From contig NZ_JAGSOI010000017.1 in NCBI RefSeq assembly GCF_023684405.1, positions 1-41,519 on the forward strand: a stretch of 41,519 nucleotides of DNA, written 5' to 3'. The translations under genes and the position numbers were made by a program. This DNA comes from Methanococcoides seepicolus (lineage in GTDB: Archaea; Halobacteriota; Methanosarcinia; Methanosarcinales; Methanosarcinaceae). Positions within the stretch are counted from its first letter, which is position 1. The number at the start of each line of letters is the position of its first letter. The notes under the pieces are model-generated. The model was not told the origin of the DNA and ran no database searches. It saw nothing but the letters and a program-made list of their open reading frames with translations. Positions 33,908 to 41,519 of this stretch are shown here, one piece after another.

Positions 33908-35081
33908 CTGCCCTTTTGATACATGTTTCCAGACTTCCGATCTTCGCAGGGACCTTGCACATTCCCGGAACGTAAGCCAGTGCTTTGCCTGAATTGACCA
34001 TCATGCAATTGTGGCCTTCCGTTGCAGGGGAGACGACCATACAGGTATCACACAACACCTTTGAGCCACTCTCTTCTATCCTTTTCACAACATCAGGATA
34101 TCTTTGGGCAACTTCCCTTGAAGTGCATACCCAGAGTTCCTTTTCTATCTTTTTGCCTTCCAGCAGATCGGCGATCTTGTTCAATTCCTCAGGAGAACAG
34201 TGCGGACAGCCGACCGCTACGATGTCGCATTCCAGGTCATCCTCACTACCAATGATGGTCTCATAGACCTCATCAAGCTGACTTCTCTGGATAGTGATGG
34301 TCTCATCGGGTTTATCGAAACGGACCTGCTTCGCCTCAGGCGTGACACCCTCCACGTGATACAATGCAACTGCGCCGGATGCCGCCATTGCAGCACCCAA
34401 TCCTTTCAGTTCATCTGAGGTAGGTGTGGAGGCCAGATGGAACATCGGTACGCGATTACCAATTTCCTTACCTGCGATATAACCAAGTGCACCATAATCA
34501 GAGCCGGAGAGCTCATGGTCCACGACCACGGAGACCGTAGGAACACGATTTTCATCAAGATGGTAACCGTAGTTCGCGGTTTTGCCGACCAGTGCAGCAG
34601 ATAATGCAGACGGACCGCCTTCGCGATTGGTGCGTGCACCTATCACCGAATTCGCATAAGAGACAGCTGAAGACTCGCTCCATGCAAGATGGTCCCCACA
34701 GGTCGCCGAGAAGCCTTCGAGATAGTAGGGAGTGCAAGTGCACTTTGAACTTATCCCGAGCTTTTCGTAAGCAGCTATTATCTCCAACTGTTTTTCCGCA
34801 AATTCCGGCTCTATGCCCATCTCTTTCCACCGGAGCATATCCATGCCTGCGGGATTCAATATTGAAGGGACCTTTACCGTACCTTCGAGATCGGATATCC
34901 ATTCAAGTCCGGCATCTCCTATCGTCTTGTAGGACACGCCTGCTATCTGGGCGCTCTTGACAGGGATCAGACCATCCGCACCATAGATATCTCCAAGTGC
35001 AACAAGGATCTCCATGGCTTTGCGCAGGGTCTCCCCCTGTTCGCCGTCAAGTACATTTTCTTCTTCTGCTGTCAGATACAT
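33894..35081 (-). CDS. Phosphomevalonate dehydratase large subunit (aconitase X catalytic, DUF521)
   Basis: The 395-residue catalytic subunit. It carries the aconitase X features: CTCTPYYLEG (about residue 120), GCPHCSPEEL, and a cysteine-rich C terminus (LCDTCMVV, HNCMMVNSGKA, PGMCKV) expected to bind the Fe-S cluster. In the archaeal mevalonate pathway it dehydrates mevalonate 5-phosphate. The neighbouring UbiD-type gene supplies the next step, which decides this function over the proline-related aconitase X enzymes. The start ATG lies 18 bases after the UbiD stop. Confidence 0.93.
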   Translation of the reverse strand: MYLTAEEENVLDGEQGETLRKAMEILVALGDIYGADGLIPVKSAQIAGVSYKTIGDAGLEWISDLEGTVKVPSILNPAGMDMLRWKEMGIEPEFAEKQLEIIAAYEKLGISSKCTCTPYYLEGFSATCGDHLAWSESSAVSYANSVIGARTNREGGPSALSAALVGKTANYGYHLDENRVPTVSVVVDHELSGSDYGALGYIAGKEIGNRVPMFHLASTPTSDELKGLGAAMAASGAVALYHVEGVTPEAKQVRFDKPDETITIQRSQLDEVYETIIGSEDDLECDIVAVGCPHCSPEELNKIADLLEGKKIEKELWVCTSREVAQRYPDVVKRIEESGSKVLCDTCMVVSPATEGHNCMMVNSGKALAYVPGMCKVPAKIGSLETCIKRAGGDN

Positions 35082-35099
35082 TATAATTTCCTATAGTTA

Positions 35100-36365
35100 T
35101 CATTCGGGCATCTTTGCGCGCTCGAATATCTCTTTTTCTGCAAGGACCTTTGTGGCATCTATGCCCATCTTGGTGGTGGTCCCATCAGGAGAACCTCTTG
35201 GGTCAAGGGAACTTCCACGCACGTTCGGGATTATCATGACATCGAGGTCAGCTTTCACCCTTGTTGCAATGGCAAATTCCACATCCATCATATTGAAGAT
35301 ATCGATATCCTCGTCCACGATAACAACGTGCTTAAGGCTCGTATGAGCTGCAAATGCCGCCATGATTGCGTTCTTGGCATCACCTTCGGTCTGTTTCTCT
35401 ATCTGGACCACCGCATGGAGATAGCAGCAGCCGCCTTCCGTTAACACTACGTTCTTTACGGTAGTGACCTCTGCCACTGCATTGTATATCTTTGGCTCGT
35501 AAGGCACGCCCATCATGAGAAGATGCTCTGCACCTGCCGGAAGGATACCGTGATAGATAGGGTCCTTCCTGTGCATTATCTTTGTAATTGTGATCACCGG
35601 TTCCTTGCGTACAAGGTCATAGGTACCTGTGATATCAACGAAAGGTCCTTCATCCACCCTTTCTGTGGGATCAACATAACCTTCAAGAATTATCTCCGCA
35701 TGTGGCACTTTCACACCGTTCTCACACTCGAACAGTTCCACAGGAGCACCCCTTAAAGCTGCTGCGTACTCGAACTCCTTACCTGCCGGAACACGGGTGG
35801 TGGAAGCGAAGGTTATTACCGGATCAGCACCCAGCACGATGGCTACCGGTAAAGGCTCGTTGTTCTCAGCTGCCTTCTTGTGGAGTACGAAAGAATGGCG
35901 TGGAGGAACAAGGCGTGCTGCCAGCTTGTTTTTGCCCACGACCATAAGTCTGTGGATGGATGCATTCATCATTCCGCCATATTCAGAAACGACAACTCCG
36001 GCTGTGATATAAGGACCACCGTCTTTCTCAAAGTGTGTCATCAGAGGAAGTTTTGAAAGGTCCACATCGTTCTCAATGACCTCCATGGTCGGAGAGGTAT
36101 TTACTATCTTTACTTCCCCATCCGGCCTTATATCGGAAAGTCTCTGTATAATACCGTCCTTGGGGACACCGAACATATCGGCAAGCTCATCCCTTGAACC
36201 CAACAGGTTCATGATGGCCTTTTGTCCGTCAATATCGTGGAACAGTATGGGAGCATTGCTCTTCTTTGCAAGTCTTGGTGCTTCGAATACTTTCGAAACA
36301 GGCTCTGTGACCTCAACTAACCTGCCACTGGTTCGTAAATGGTCGATAAAATCTCTGAAGCTCAT
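35100..36365 (-). CDS. UbiD-family anhydromevalonate phosphate decarboxylase
   Basis: A 421-residue prenylated-FMN decarboxylase. UbiD landmarks are visible: the IxxxPTMEVIENDVDL-like segment, PYITAGVVVSEYGGMMNASIHRLMV, the EGPFVDITGTYD motif with the catalytic glutamate, and HxDPIYHGILPAG-type sequence. With the two dehydratase subunits downstream it completes trans-anhydromevalonate phosphate to isopentenyl phosphate, the archaeal variant of isoprenoid synthesis. It needs a UbiX flavin prenyltransferase, not in this window. It is the first gene of the minus-strand cluster, with AT-rich promoter sequence at 36366-36430. Confidence 0.92.
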   Translation of the reverse strand: MSFRDFIDHLRTSGRLVEVTEPVSKVFEAPRLAKKSNAPILFHDIDGQKAIMNLLGSRDELADMFGVPKDGIIQRLSDIRPDGEVKIVNTSPTMEVIENDVDLSKLPLMTHFEKDGGPYITAGVVVSEYGGMMNASIHRLMVVGKNKLAARLVPPRHSFVLHKKAAENNEPLPVAIVLGADPVITFASTTRVPAGKEFEYAAALRGAPVELFECENGVKVPHAEIILEGYVDPTERVDEGPFVDITGTYDLVRKEPVITITKIMHRKDPIYHGILPAGAEHLLMMGVPYEPKIYNAVAEVTTVKNVVLTEGGCCYLHAVVQIEKQTEGDAKNAIMAAFAAHTSLKHVVIVDEDIDIFNMMDVEFAIATRVKADLDVMIIPNVRGSSLDPRGSPDGTTTKMGIDATKVLAEKEIFERAKMPE

Positions 36366-36456
36366 TGTATCGATGTATAAGAAAATGTCTCATGATAAAT
36401 ACATTGTCGTACCTTTCACTTTTCTTAGCCAGCAGATGCTATAGGAACATAAAAAA

Positions 36457-36561
36457 GAAAATGTTGTCAAAGGAAGGAGGTTGACCCAATTAAACATCAG
36501 AATTTTTGGGAAATCAAGATGTAAAGGAGTTGTAATGGGCTTTTTGTACGACAACATTTTC
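36457..36561. repeat. Short element with 12-bp terminal inverted repeats
   Basis: GAAAATGTTGTC at 36457-36468 recurs in reverse complement at 36550-36561 (all 12 bases match), enclosing 81 bases that also hold a CCCAA / TTGGG pair. It sits in the 295-base gap upstream of the UbiD gene. It could be a small non-autonomous transposon remnant (MITE-like), a large hairpin in a leader, or chance; copies elsewhere were not seen in the window. Confidence 0.4.
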
Positions 36562-36597
36562 GAAGCAATAGCTAGAAAAGCCTTATCACATAAATAG
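36535..36597 (+). CDS. Possible 20-codon ORF with strong ribosome site
   Basis: MGFLYDNIFEAIARKALSHK, preceded by GGAG six bases upstream. The composition looks protein-like and includes an amphipathic helix. It is the only TAG-terminated frame noted in the window, so if real in a pyrrolysine organism it might read on. More likely a fragment of a lost gene. Confidence 0.2.
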   Translation: MGFLYDNIFEAIARKALSHK

Positions 36598-36660
36598 TAA
36601 TGTTTTAGGATAATGTATGTCACCTCAAATGGTAACGATTTGCAATGGTACCCGTACCGC

Positions 36661-37122
36661 TCAATAGTCCAGAGACTCATTGATCCTGTGAAGGGTATCT
36701 GCCACAAGCATTTGCACATCTGTCATATGGTCATCGGAGATCTCACCGCTCTCGGTCTCGATCAGAAGTTGCAGGTCGGATACGATCTTGTGTATTATCT
36801 TTATCATCTCCTCCTGTCCAATGAGCCCGGCATAGTATGCATAAAAGAAAGTTGTACCGCTTCTCTCTATCTTGTGCTTGAAAGCAGCATATGCATTGGA
36901 CACTTCCTGCCTAGTATATGGCTCATCGACAAAAGGAACAAGCTCAGGCAGGTTCTCCCCTATCCAGGTCATCTCGGAACGGTTCGAGAGATTCTTGAAA
37001 TCAGCACACAAACGTGCGATCACCCATTCCCGTGCAGTAAGATGAGTGGTCTTTTTCAGAAAACGTGTGACATCAGAGTAACTTTTGTTCTCCAATTTAG
37101 TGAATTTCTCATATTTGTTCAA
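36661..37122 (-). CDS. Conserved archaeal protein, DUF5806-like
   Basis: A 153-residue soluble, helical protein. It resembles a family shared by methanogens and haloarchaea (DUF5806, from memory), by its YSDVTRFLKKTTHLTAREW, IARLCADF and GENLPELVPFVDEPYT segments. The early part has the spacing of a helix-turn-helix and may bind DNA, but no function is known. The rest is a run of amphipathic helices. The start is an ATG with GAGGGAATATT before it. It is a single gene between the UbiD cluster and the adenylyltransferase fusion. Confidence 0.75.
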   Translation of the reverse strand: MNKYEKFTKLENKSYSDVTRFLKKTTHLTAREWVIARLCADFKNLSNRSEMTWIGENLPELVPFVDEPYTRQEVSNAYAAFKHKIERSGTTFFYAYYAGLIGQEEMIKIIHKIVSDLQLLIETESGEISDDHMTDVQMLVADTLHRINESLDY

Positions 37123-37251
37123 AATATTCCCTCGAAATACCTATGTTCAGAAATGTATTGCAACCAGATAAATACTTTCCTGTGCATATATATTGTATCC
37201 CACATACAAAGAACAGAATATCAAACTTGATTAATTCACTAACTAACAATA

Positions 37252-38466
37252 TCATTCATCCTTACACAATTCTTTTCTAATCGAAGTTGAAGAAGTGCCA
37301 TTATCAAGGTAATCATCAAGAGGAATTACCTCACAAAGATCTAATATCTCAGGCTCAAGCTCGATGTCAACCCCTTTTCTCTGGAATACAAGGAAATGAG
37401 TTTTCGTTATCCTGAAATGTTCCAGCATATCCCTCATGTCCTCTTCATTGCGATAGTATCGGGTTTTGAACAGACGGTTCGCAGTATCTGCCCCGATAAT
37501 GAAAGTGGCATTTTCGAAGAGATTAACTTTCTGAACGAATAAGGGAGCGACAGTTAGTAGAAAACCACCAAAAAATACCCCATCCTTGTACTTCCTGAGG
37601 GAATCCAGCCTTTCCTGAAGCGATATAAGGTCTATTGGCGGCTTGTCCACGTTTGTGAGAGAGACCTCAAAGTGAACCTTCTTCCCCAATTTATTAAAGG
37701 CCAGCTCAGCCATTTGAATATGATTATTATGGCACGGATCGAAAGAACCTGGGAATATAACTTCCGGCTTTTCAGTAACAGTTTCGCTGCCCAGATCGAA
37801 TTGAACAACATCGGACACAAGGTCCAAACTGTTCATGATATTATCAGGCAGGGCGAGCATCTTCGCTACTTCTTTAGAAGCGGTGGCTTCCCTTTCTTCA
37901 ACGACCTCATCCCCATGTAAAAGTTCTTCAAGGAGCAGATTTCCGGTCCAAGAGCATTCTTTTGCAATGGAATCGACTACCATGCAAGTTGCAATATACT
38001 CCTCTTCTTCCCTCGACCGCTCTTTTCTGAGTATGAGCGTCCTCACGAGGGTCTTATCGAAGGACTGTATAGCAACGAAGATCTTATGTTCGCGCCCCTC
38101 GCGTTCATCATCCCCCACAGAAAGTTTGCAGGAAGCAGCCACACCTATCAAGCCTTTGCCTGCCACCCTGTCGTCATTGCCTGCAAGAGATAACGCACGG
38201 CGGTATGCAGCCATGGCCATGGCCCTTACGGTCACAGTTGAAGCATATTTTTCAGGCTTTTTACCAATAAGTTCATCGAGCGCTTTAGAACTATAGGGCA
38301 CAATAGCTTCAAGAACCGTAGCAGAACCGCCCCCATACCTCAAAAGTTGGTCAATGGCTCCGGCACCGCCTCCTGTTAGCGCAAGAACGAGCTGACAGTG
38401 GTGCTTGTGTATATGCATGATAATATCACGCAAAATGGCCACTTCCTTTGAACAAGGTTGGTTCAT
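37252..38466 (-). CDS. CinA/PncC-like domain fused to a nicotinate-nucleotide adenylyltransferase-like domain
   Basis: A 404-residue fusion. Residues about 1-170 resemble the CinA C-terminal domain (PncC), with ALTGGGAGAIDQLL, LEAIVPYSSKALDELIG and TVTVRAMAMAAYRRAL; PncC deamidates NMN to NaMN. Residues about 235-404 are a cytidylyltransferase-fold nucleotidyltransferase with FPGSFDPCHNNHIQMA (the HxxH motif as HNNH) and the GTSSTSIR motif. Joined, the two could recycle NMN to NaMN and then make NaAD. The PncC active residues cannot be confirmed by eye, so the first step is uncertain. Similar fusions exist in some bacteria and eukaryotes. Confidence 0.8.
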   Translation of the reverse strand: MNQPCSKEVAILRDIIMHIHKHHCQLVLALTGGGAGAIDQLLRYGGGSATVLEAIVPYSSKALDELIGKKPEKYASTVTVRAMAMAAYRRALSLAGNDDRVAGKGLIGVAASCKLSVGDDEREGREHKIFVAIQSFDKTLVRTLILRKERSREEEEYIATCMVVDSIAKECSWTGNLLLEELLHGDEVVEEREATASKEVAKMLALPDNIMNSLDLVSDVVQFDLGSETVTEKPEVIFPGSFDPCHNNHIQMAELAFNKLGKKVHFEVSLTNVDKPPIDLISLQERLDSLRKYKDGVFFGGFLLTVAPLFVQKVNLFENATFIIGADTANRLFKTRYYRNEEDMRDMLEHFRITKTHFLVFQRKGVDIELEPEILDLCEVIPLDDYLDNGTSSTSIRKELCKDE

Positions 38467-38481
38467 ATCCTCTTTTCATAG

Positions 38482-38771
38482 GACAGAAGTCTGTATGGAA
38501 CATCAGATAAAGTTTTTGATGATCGGGGAGAAGGTCTGATCATCCACTATATCCATGAATCGGTGGGTATCGCCATGGGCATTTAATTCAAGCCTTGGTA
38601 ACTCGCCCACACCCCAAAGCCCATGAATTTTCTGAGCAAGCATGTGGCTGAGACAATGATGTTGACCGTCCCTACATGCTGATCGTGGCGGTATATCCTG
38701 ATGAGGCAACCACCATCCCCGATCACTCTACCAATAAAAAGACCCTTGATGAAATAGCCAATTTTCTATGA
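38482..38771 (+). pseudogene. Decayed nitroreductase, C-terminal half, several frameshifts
   Basis: Pieces of one nitroreductase lie in order in three frames: VFDDRGEGLIIHYIHESVGIAMGI (start of the flavin-binding half), then LIQAL, then LAHTPKPMNFLSKH, then DRPYMLIVAVYPDEA and LDEIANFL ending with TGA at 38769-38771. The order and motifs (ESVGIA, THTPxPM, RPYxLxxVxYP) are those of nitroreductases that normally end this way. At least three frame breaks and internal stops make it non-functional. The intact upstream half is missing; the fragment abuts the end of the adenylyltransferase gene. Confidence 0.75.
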
Positions 38772-38833
38772 TCTTGGCAATGTAAGGGTGCCTTAAGGTG
38801 TCCTTTTTATTGATCGAACCCATGAGGTGTACC

Positions 38834-39151
38834 ATGGAAAAACATAATATATTTAACCAAATACCAGTCGATTTAACCCATGAAGTGTTCGAGCCTTTGG
38901 TGGATCAACAGGGGGTATTAATCGAGCGTATTATTTCAAAGAAACATGTGACCCCAGATGGACAATGGTACGATCAAGACCGCAGTGAATGGGTCATGGT
39001 GTTGCAGGGGGAAGCGAAGTTGGTGTTTGAAGATTCGGAGGTGGTGCACCTCAATCCTGGCGATCATATTAATATTCCTGCCCACTGCAAACACAGAGTC
39101 ATTTGGACCAGTGACACGACAGAAACCCTCTGGTTGGCGGTACATTATTGA
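38834..39151 (+). CDS. Small cupin-domain protein
   Basis: A 105-residue single cupin. Motif 1 is seen around DRSEWVMVLQGEAKLVF and motif 2 as HLNPGDHINIPAHCKHRVIW, with metal-binding histidines and a glutamate. Most cupins of this size are isomerases, dioxygenases or storage/regulatory proteins; no substrate can be assigned. The ATG at 38834 has GAGGTG five bases upstream; the frame is open to 38798 without a better site. It resembles bacterial cupins more than archaeal ones by eye, and it follows a wrecked nitroreductase, which suggests acquired DNA. Confidence 0.85.
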   Translation: MEKHNIFNQIPVDLTHEVFEPLVDQQGVLIERIISKKHVTPDGQWYDQDRSEWVMVLQGEAKLVFEDSEVVHLNPGDHINIPAHCKHRVIWTSDTTETLWLAVHY

Positions 39152-39164
39152 GCTAAATTAGTTA

Positions 39165-39818
39165 TCAGTCTCTTTCGATTCTTACAAATATGCTGTCCGC
39201 AATTTCCCTATCGACTGCATATCTCGTATGGATTAGGTCGAAGACATACGAAGGATACGACTGGACAAGATTCACCGGAATGCCCGGCAGTACACCCATT
39301 GCCAACATCTTCTGCATCTTCTCCTCTTCCTTCATATTGAAATATGCGATCTTGCCCCTCTGTCCTTTCTTTAACAATGAAAGGGGAGTGACAACCTGCT
39401 CCAACTCATCTCTGGCTTTCTTGCAGCATTCCCCTTCAGGTATAGATTTACCATGAGAACAGGTACGCGGGTGCCCTAGCAGGATGCACACATTATCATC
39501 AATGCCCCTATGGAGTATGTGCTCGAACTCACATGCAGAACTATGCACATATTTGTCCTTTGTGTTCAACACATCCACCAGAAGTCGCTCAGCAAGGCGA
39601 TGCCTTCTGACAACCAATCTGCCATTTTCGGCACCTTCCTCCGTAAGGCTTGCGTTTGTATTGGACATGGTGATATTGCCGATCTTAAGTAGCTCCTGCA
39701 TCTGCGGAGATGTTTCGTGCAGCCCGAGAGATTCCAGACTCACATGATCCACGTTATTTTCATTTGTGCAGATCCACATCCTTTCCAGAACTTCCTCTGC
39801 ATCTTCACTTATTTTCAT
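39165..39818 (-). CDS. DtxR/MntR-family metal-dependent regulator with FeoA domain
   Basis: A 217-residue regulator. The N-terminal winged helix (about residues 5-65) and the dimerisation region with metal-ligand candidates (HRLAERLLVDVL, CEFEHIL, HPRTCSHGKSIPEGECC, about 72-130) match the iron-dependent repressor family. Residues about 140-217 form a FeoA/SH3-like domain (TPLSLLKKGQRGKI, KMLAMGVLPGIPVNLV). It is the last gene behind feoB and the zinc-ribbon gene and overlaps the latter by four bases, so it presumably represses this Fe(II) transport operon when iron is plentiful. Confidence 0.9.
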   Translation of the reverse strand: MKISEDAEEVLERMWICTNENNVDHVSLESLGLHETSPQMQELLKIGNITMSNTNASLTEEGAENGRLVVRRHRLAERLLVDVLNTKDKYVHSSACEFEHILHRGIDDNVCILLGHPRTCSHGKSIPEGECCKKARDELEQVVTPLSLLKKGQRGKIAYFNMKEEEKMQKMLAMGVLPGIPVNLVQSYPSYVFDLIHTRYAVDREIADSIFVRIERD

Positions 39819-39979
39819 TTGAACAGCCCCCTGACAAATTTTTCCAGTTTCGTCTCCGGTGGAATCTCATACCCGCATTTCGGGCAGCGTTGCAGATTAC
39901 ATGAGCTGAACCTGCCACAGCTTGTACATTTCGACCTGTCTGGCTCATCGAACTCACAGCTACAAAGGGGGCACTTCAT
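39815..39979 (-). CDS. Small zinc-ribbon protein of the feo operon
   Basis: A 54-residue protein with four CxxC knuckles: CPLC, CTSC, CNLQRCPKC. The rest is a short basic tail (PPETKLEKFVRGLFK). It overlaps both feoB (upstream, end at 39976) and the DtxR gene (downstream, ATGA), so the three are translated together. Zinc or iron binding is likely; a role as a FeoC-like accessory for FeoB is an inference from position. The longer frame to 40117 is antisense to nothing useful and lies inside feoB, so the ATG at 39979 is used. Confidence 0.8.
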   Translation of the reverse strand: MKCPLCSCEFDEPDRSKCTSCGRFSSCNLQRCPKCGYEIPPETKLEKFVRGLFK

Positions 39980-41373
39980 AGAACCACCCCGAATGTAGTG
40001 AGAACATAGTTCACAACAAACCCTACTGCAAAAGCACTTGGGAAGATGAATGCAGCCATTCCAAGAGCTATCTTGACACCTCTCTCTTTCACAGTTACCA
40101 TGAACTGGGCTATACATGGCATGAACAATGTCAATGTGATAGCAGCAACAACGATGTTAATGTCACTCAGCAGCCCTGCGTTATACATATCGAACAGTCC
40201 GGCAGCACCGAAATCCCTTCTGAAGAAACCGAACAGGAACATGACCCCTGCTTCTGCAGGGAGTCCTATCCACTGCGATGGATAACTGAACAGTTGAACA
40301 GCCATCTCGAACAGTCCGGTAAGCCTTCCTATCCATATAAGCACACTTGCCACAACGAATAGTGGCAGTACCTCAAGGAAATACCATTGCATCCTCGAAT
40401 ATGTCTTTATGAGCACATTTGACAGCTTCGGAAGTCTCAGGGGTGGCATCTCCATAAAGAAACTGGGACTTGATCCCGGCAGGACCTTTGATGAAAGATA
40501 TCCCACCAATACCAGCTCCAGACAGATCACGATCGCCCATATGAACAGTGCCTTCCCACTGAATGACAGTATACCCAGTATGACACCAAGCTGTGCGGAA
40601 CAGGGTATTGCCAGTGACAGCAACATGCTTGTGATGATCCTTTCCCTTTTAGTCTCGAGAGTACGTGTCACCATGGTAGCCATGGTGGAACAGCCGAAAC
40701 CGAGTACCATTGGAATGACAGCCCTTCCACTCATGCCCATCTTCTTGAATGCACGGTCTATGAGCATTGCAAGACGTGGAAGATAACCCGTATCCTCGAT
40801 AATGGAGAACACAATGAAGAACGCACCAACAAGCGGCATGATAAGTGCTATTGCATACGTTACAGCCTGTGTGAGTATCCCATATTCACCTACGAAAAGG
40901 TCCTGTATGGCCGGATAGGGCACAGCAGCATTGAAACTCTCGATGACCCAGGGATTTATCATTTCTCCGAACAGCGTCCCTTCAAGATAATCCACAACCG
41001 TTCCTGCCGCAAACCCACCTACGAACTTGTACATCCCGAAATAAAGCACCAGAATCAGTATTGGAATTCCGGTGACAGGGTGAATGAGAAGACCATCGAT
41101 GCGCTCCCTTAGTGATGTTCGGGAACTTTTTTCAACGTCTTCTGTAAGTGTAACGTCCCTTTTTCCTGTTGTCATGACATTCTCAACAATATCATTGACG
41201 AATGCCTGCCTTTCTATGGTCAGGACATAATTAAGAGGATTATTGTACTCTTTTTCAGTTCCATCGATTATCTTCTTTATAGCAGCGACATCTTCGCCTT
41301 TCTGAGAGATGGTATCGAATGCGACTTTATCGTTCTGAAGCAGCAATTGAGCAAGCGTTCTTTTCGAGGCATT
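39976..41373 (-). pseudogene. feoB: FeoB ferrous iron transporter, 5' part lost to an IS insertion
   Basis: About 465 codons of FeoB remain: the linker region (SKRTLAQLLLQNDKVAFDTI, then NPLNYVLTIERQAFV), the gate helices (GRAVIPMVLGFGCSTMATMVTRT, SLAIPCSAQLGV) and the other nine or so membrane helices through to the C terminus. The N-terminal G domain (GNPNVGKS etc.) is absent. Reading upstream in frame, similarity ends at about 41373, and a TAG is reached at 41389-41391; at that point an IS1-like transposase reading frame on the same strand ends. The membrane half may still be translated from an internal TTG (41346), but without its GTPase a working transporter is unlikely. Confidence 0.85.
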
Positions 41374-41374
41374 G

Positions 41375-41518
41375 TTAACTAAACATAGCTAACTCTTTAT
41401 TTCTGTACTTCATCAAAAGAAGAACAGAGTACTTCAGCATTTCAAGACTCTTAGTATAACACTTTGACTTTCTTCTCAATCTTGCCAGAAAGTGCCTAAT
41501 TATGCTGTTATATCCTTC
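41375..41518 (-). mobile_element. IS1-family transposase, C-terminal end (runs off window)
   Basis: The minus strand reads 47 residues to a TAA at 41375-41377. It begins EGYNSIIRHFLARLRRK and continues SKCYTKSLEMLKYSVLLL, the highly conserved C terminus of IS1-type DDE transposases (Rx-RHxxARLxRKxKxYxKS pattern). The stop lies within a few bases of the feoB junction. The catalytic region and the far end of the element are beyond the window. The terminal inverted repeat should lie in about 41375-41400; I cannot fix it without the other end. Confidence 0.75.
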
Positions 41519-41519
41519 A

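Noticed and set aside
36613-37230. 205-residue plus-strand ORF
   Set aside because: Antisense to the DUF5806-like gene, whose minus-strand reading has a good start, ribosome site and family-like motifs.
38503-38709. 68-residue minus-strand ORF
   Set aside because: The plus strand of the same bases carries the nitroreductase fragments in order, which explains the coding character.

Overview
The window reads as chromosomal DNA of a methylotrophic methanogen of the Methanosarcinaceae, most like a Methanococcoides or Methanolobus relative (inference from gene content, not from a search). The evidence is a coenzyme M operon of the Methanosarcinales type (cysteate synthase plus comDE, facing a methanogenesis-marker-16 gene), the archaeal mevalonate branch (phosphomevalonate dehydratase plus a UbiD-type decarboxylase), formaldehyde-activating enzyme, Thg1, archaeal TATA boxes with short leaders, and complete avoidance of TAG as a stop codon. 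I checked the stop of every complete gene called here, apart from a doubtful 20-codon ORF: all are TAA or TGA, as expected where UAG can be read as pyrrolysine.

Layout. 1-500: end of a cysteine desulfurase and SufE. 600-3300: an HxlR regulator divergent from fae, a DUF457 membrane protein, a possible 59-residue orphan gene and a PsiE-like protein. 3500-6100: a methyltransferase, an IMPACT/YigZ protein and an aldo/keto reductase with a ferredoxin tail. 6186-10348: a very large multi-PAS histidine kinase interrupted by one in-frame TAG, then a cytochrome b5-like protein. 10500-16200: a tight coenzyme M operon (cysteate synthase, ABC-type ATPase, G3E GTPase, Fe-S protein, comD, comE) converging on the marker-16 gene (probable comF). 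16200-22500: a Kef-type antiporter, an unknown 378-residue protein, tyrS, a PRC-barrel/Thg1 pair and a YprB-like exonuclease. 22588-30371: uvrC, then a solitary giant DUF4011-helicase-nuclease-DUF3320 gene that resembles a single-gene phage-defence protein. 30400-38466: a YkgJ protein, then a minus-strand cluster UbiD-aconitase X large-small-M50 protease-radical SAM, a DUF5806-like protein and a CinA/adenylyltransferase fusion. 38480-39151: a wrecked nitroreductase and a cupin. 39165-41519: an iron locus (DtxR-FeoA regulator, zinc ribbon, feoB) whose feoB is cut by an IS1-like element running off the window.

How the genes work together. The coenzyme M operon makes the methyl carrier of methanogenesis: phosphoserine plus sulfite gives cysteate, an aminotransferase elsewhere gives sulfopyruvate, ComDE gives sulfoacetaldehyde, and the marker-16 protein probably installs the thiol. 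Three uncharacterised proteins (ATPase, GTPase, Fe-S) are locked into the same transcript and are good candidates for missing accessory factors. The UbiD/aconitase X genes supply isopentenyl phosphate precursors for archaeal lipids. The feo locus would import Fe(II) under DtxR control, but its transporter has lost its GTPase domain here.

The items most worth a second look are the in-frame amber codon in the sensor kinase, the ATPase-GTPase-FeS trio in the coenzyme M operon, the two different tandem duplications inside the DUF4011 helicase, and the IS-disrupted feoB. I saw no tRNA, rRNA or CRISPR array.
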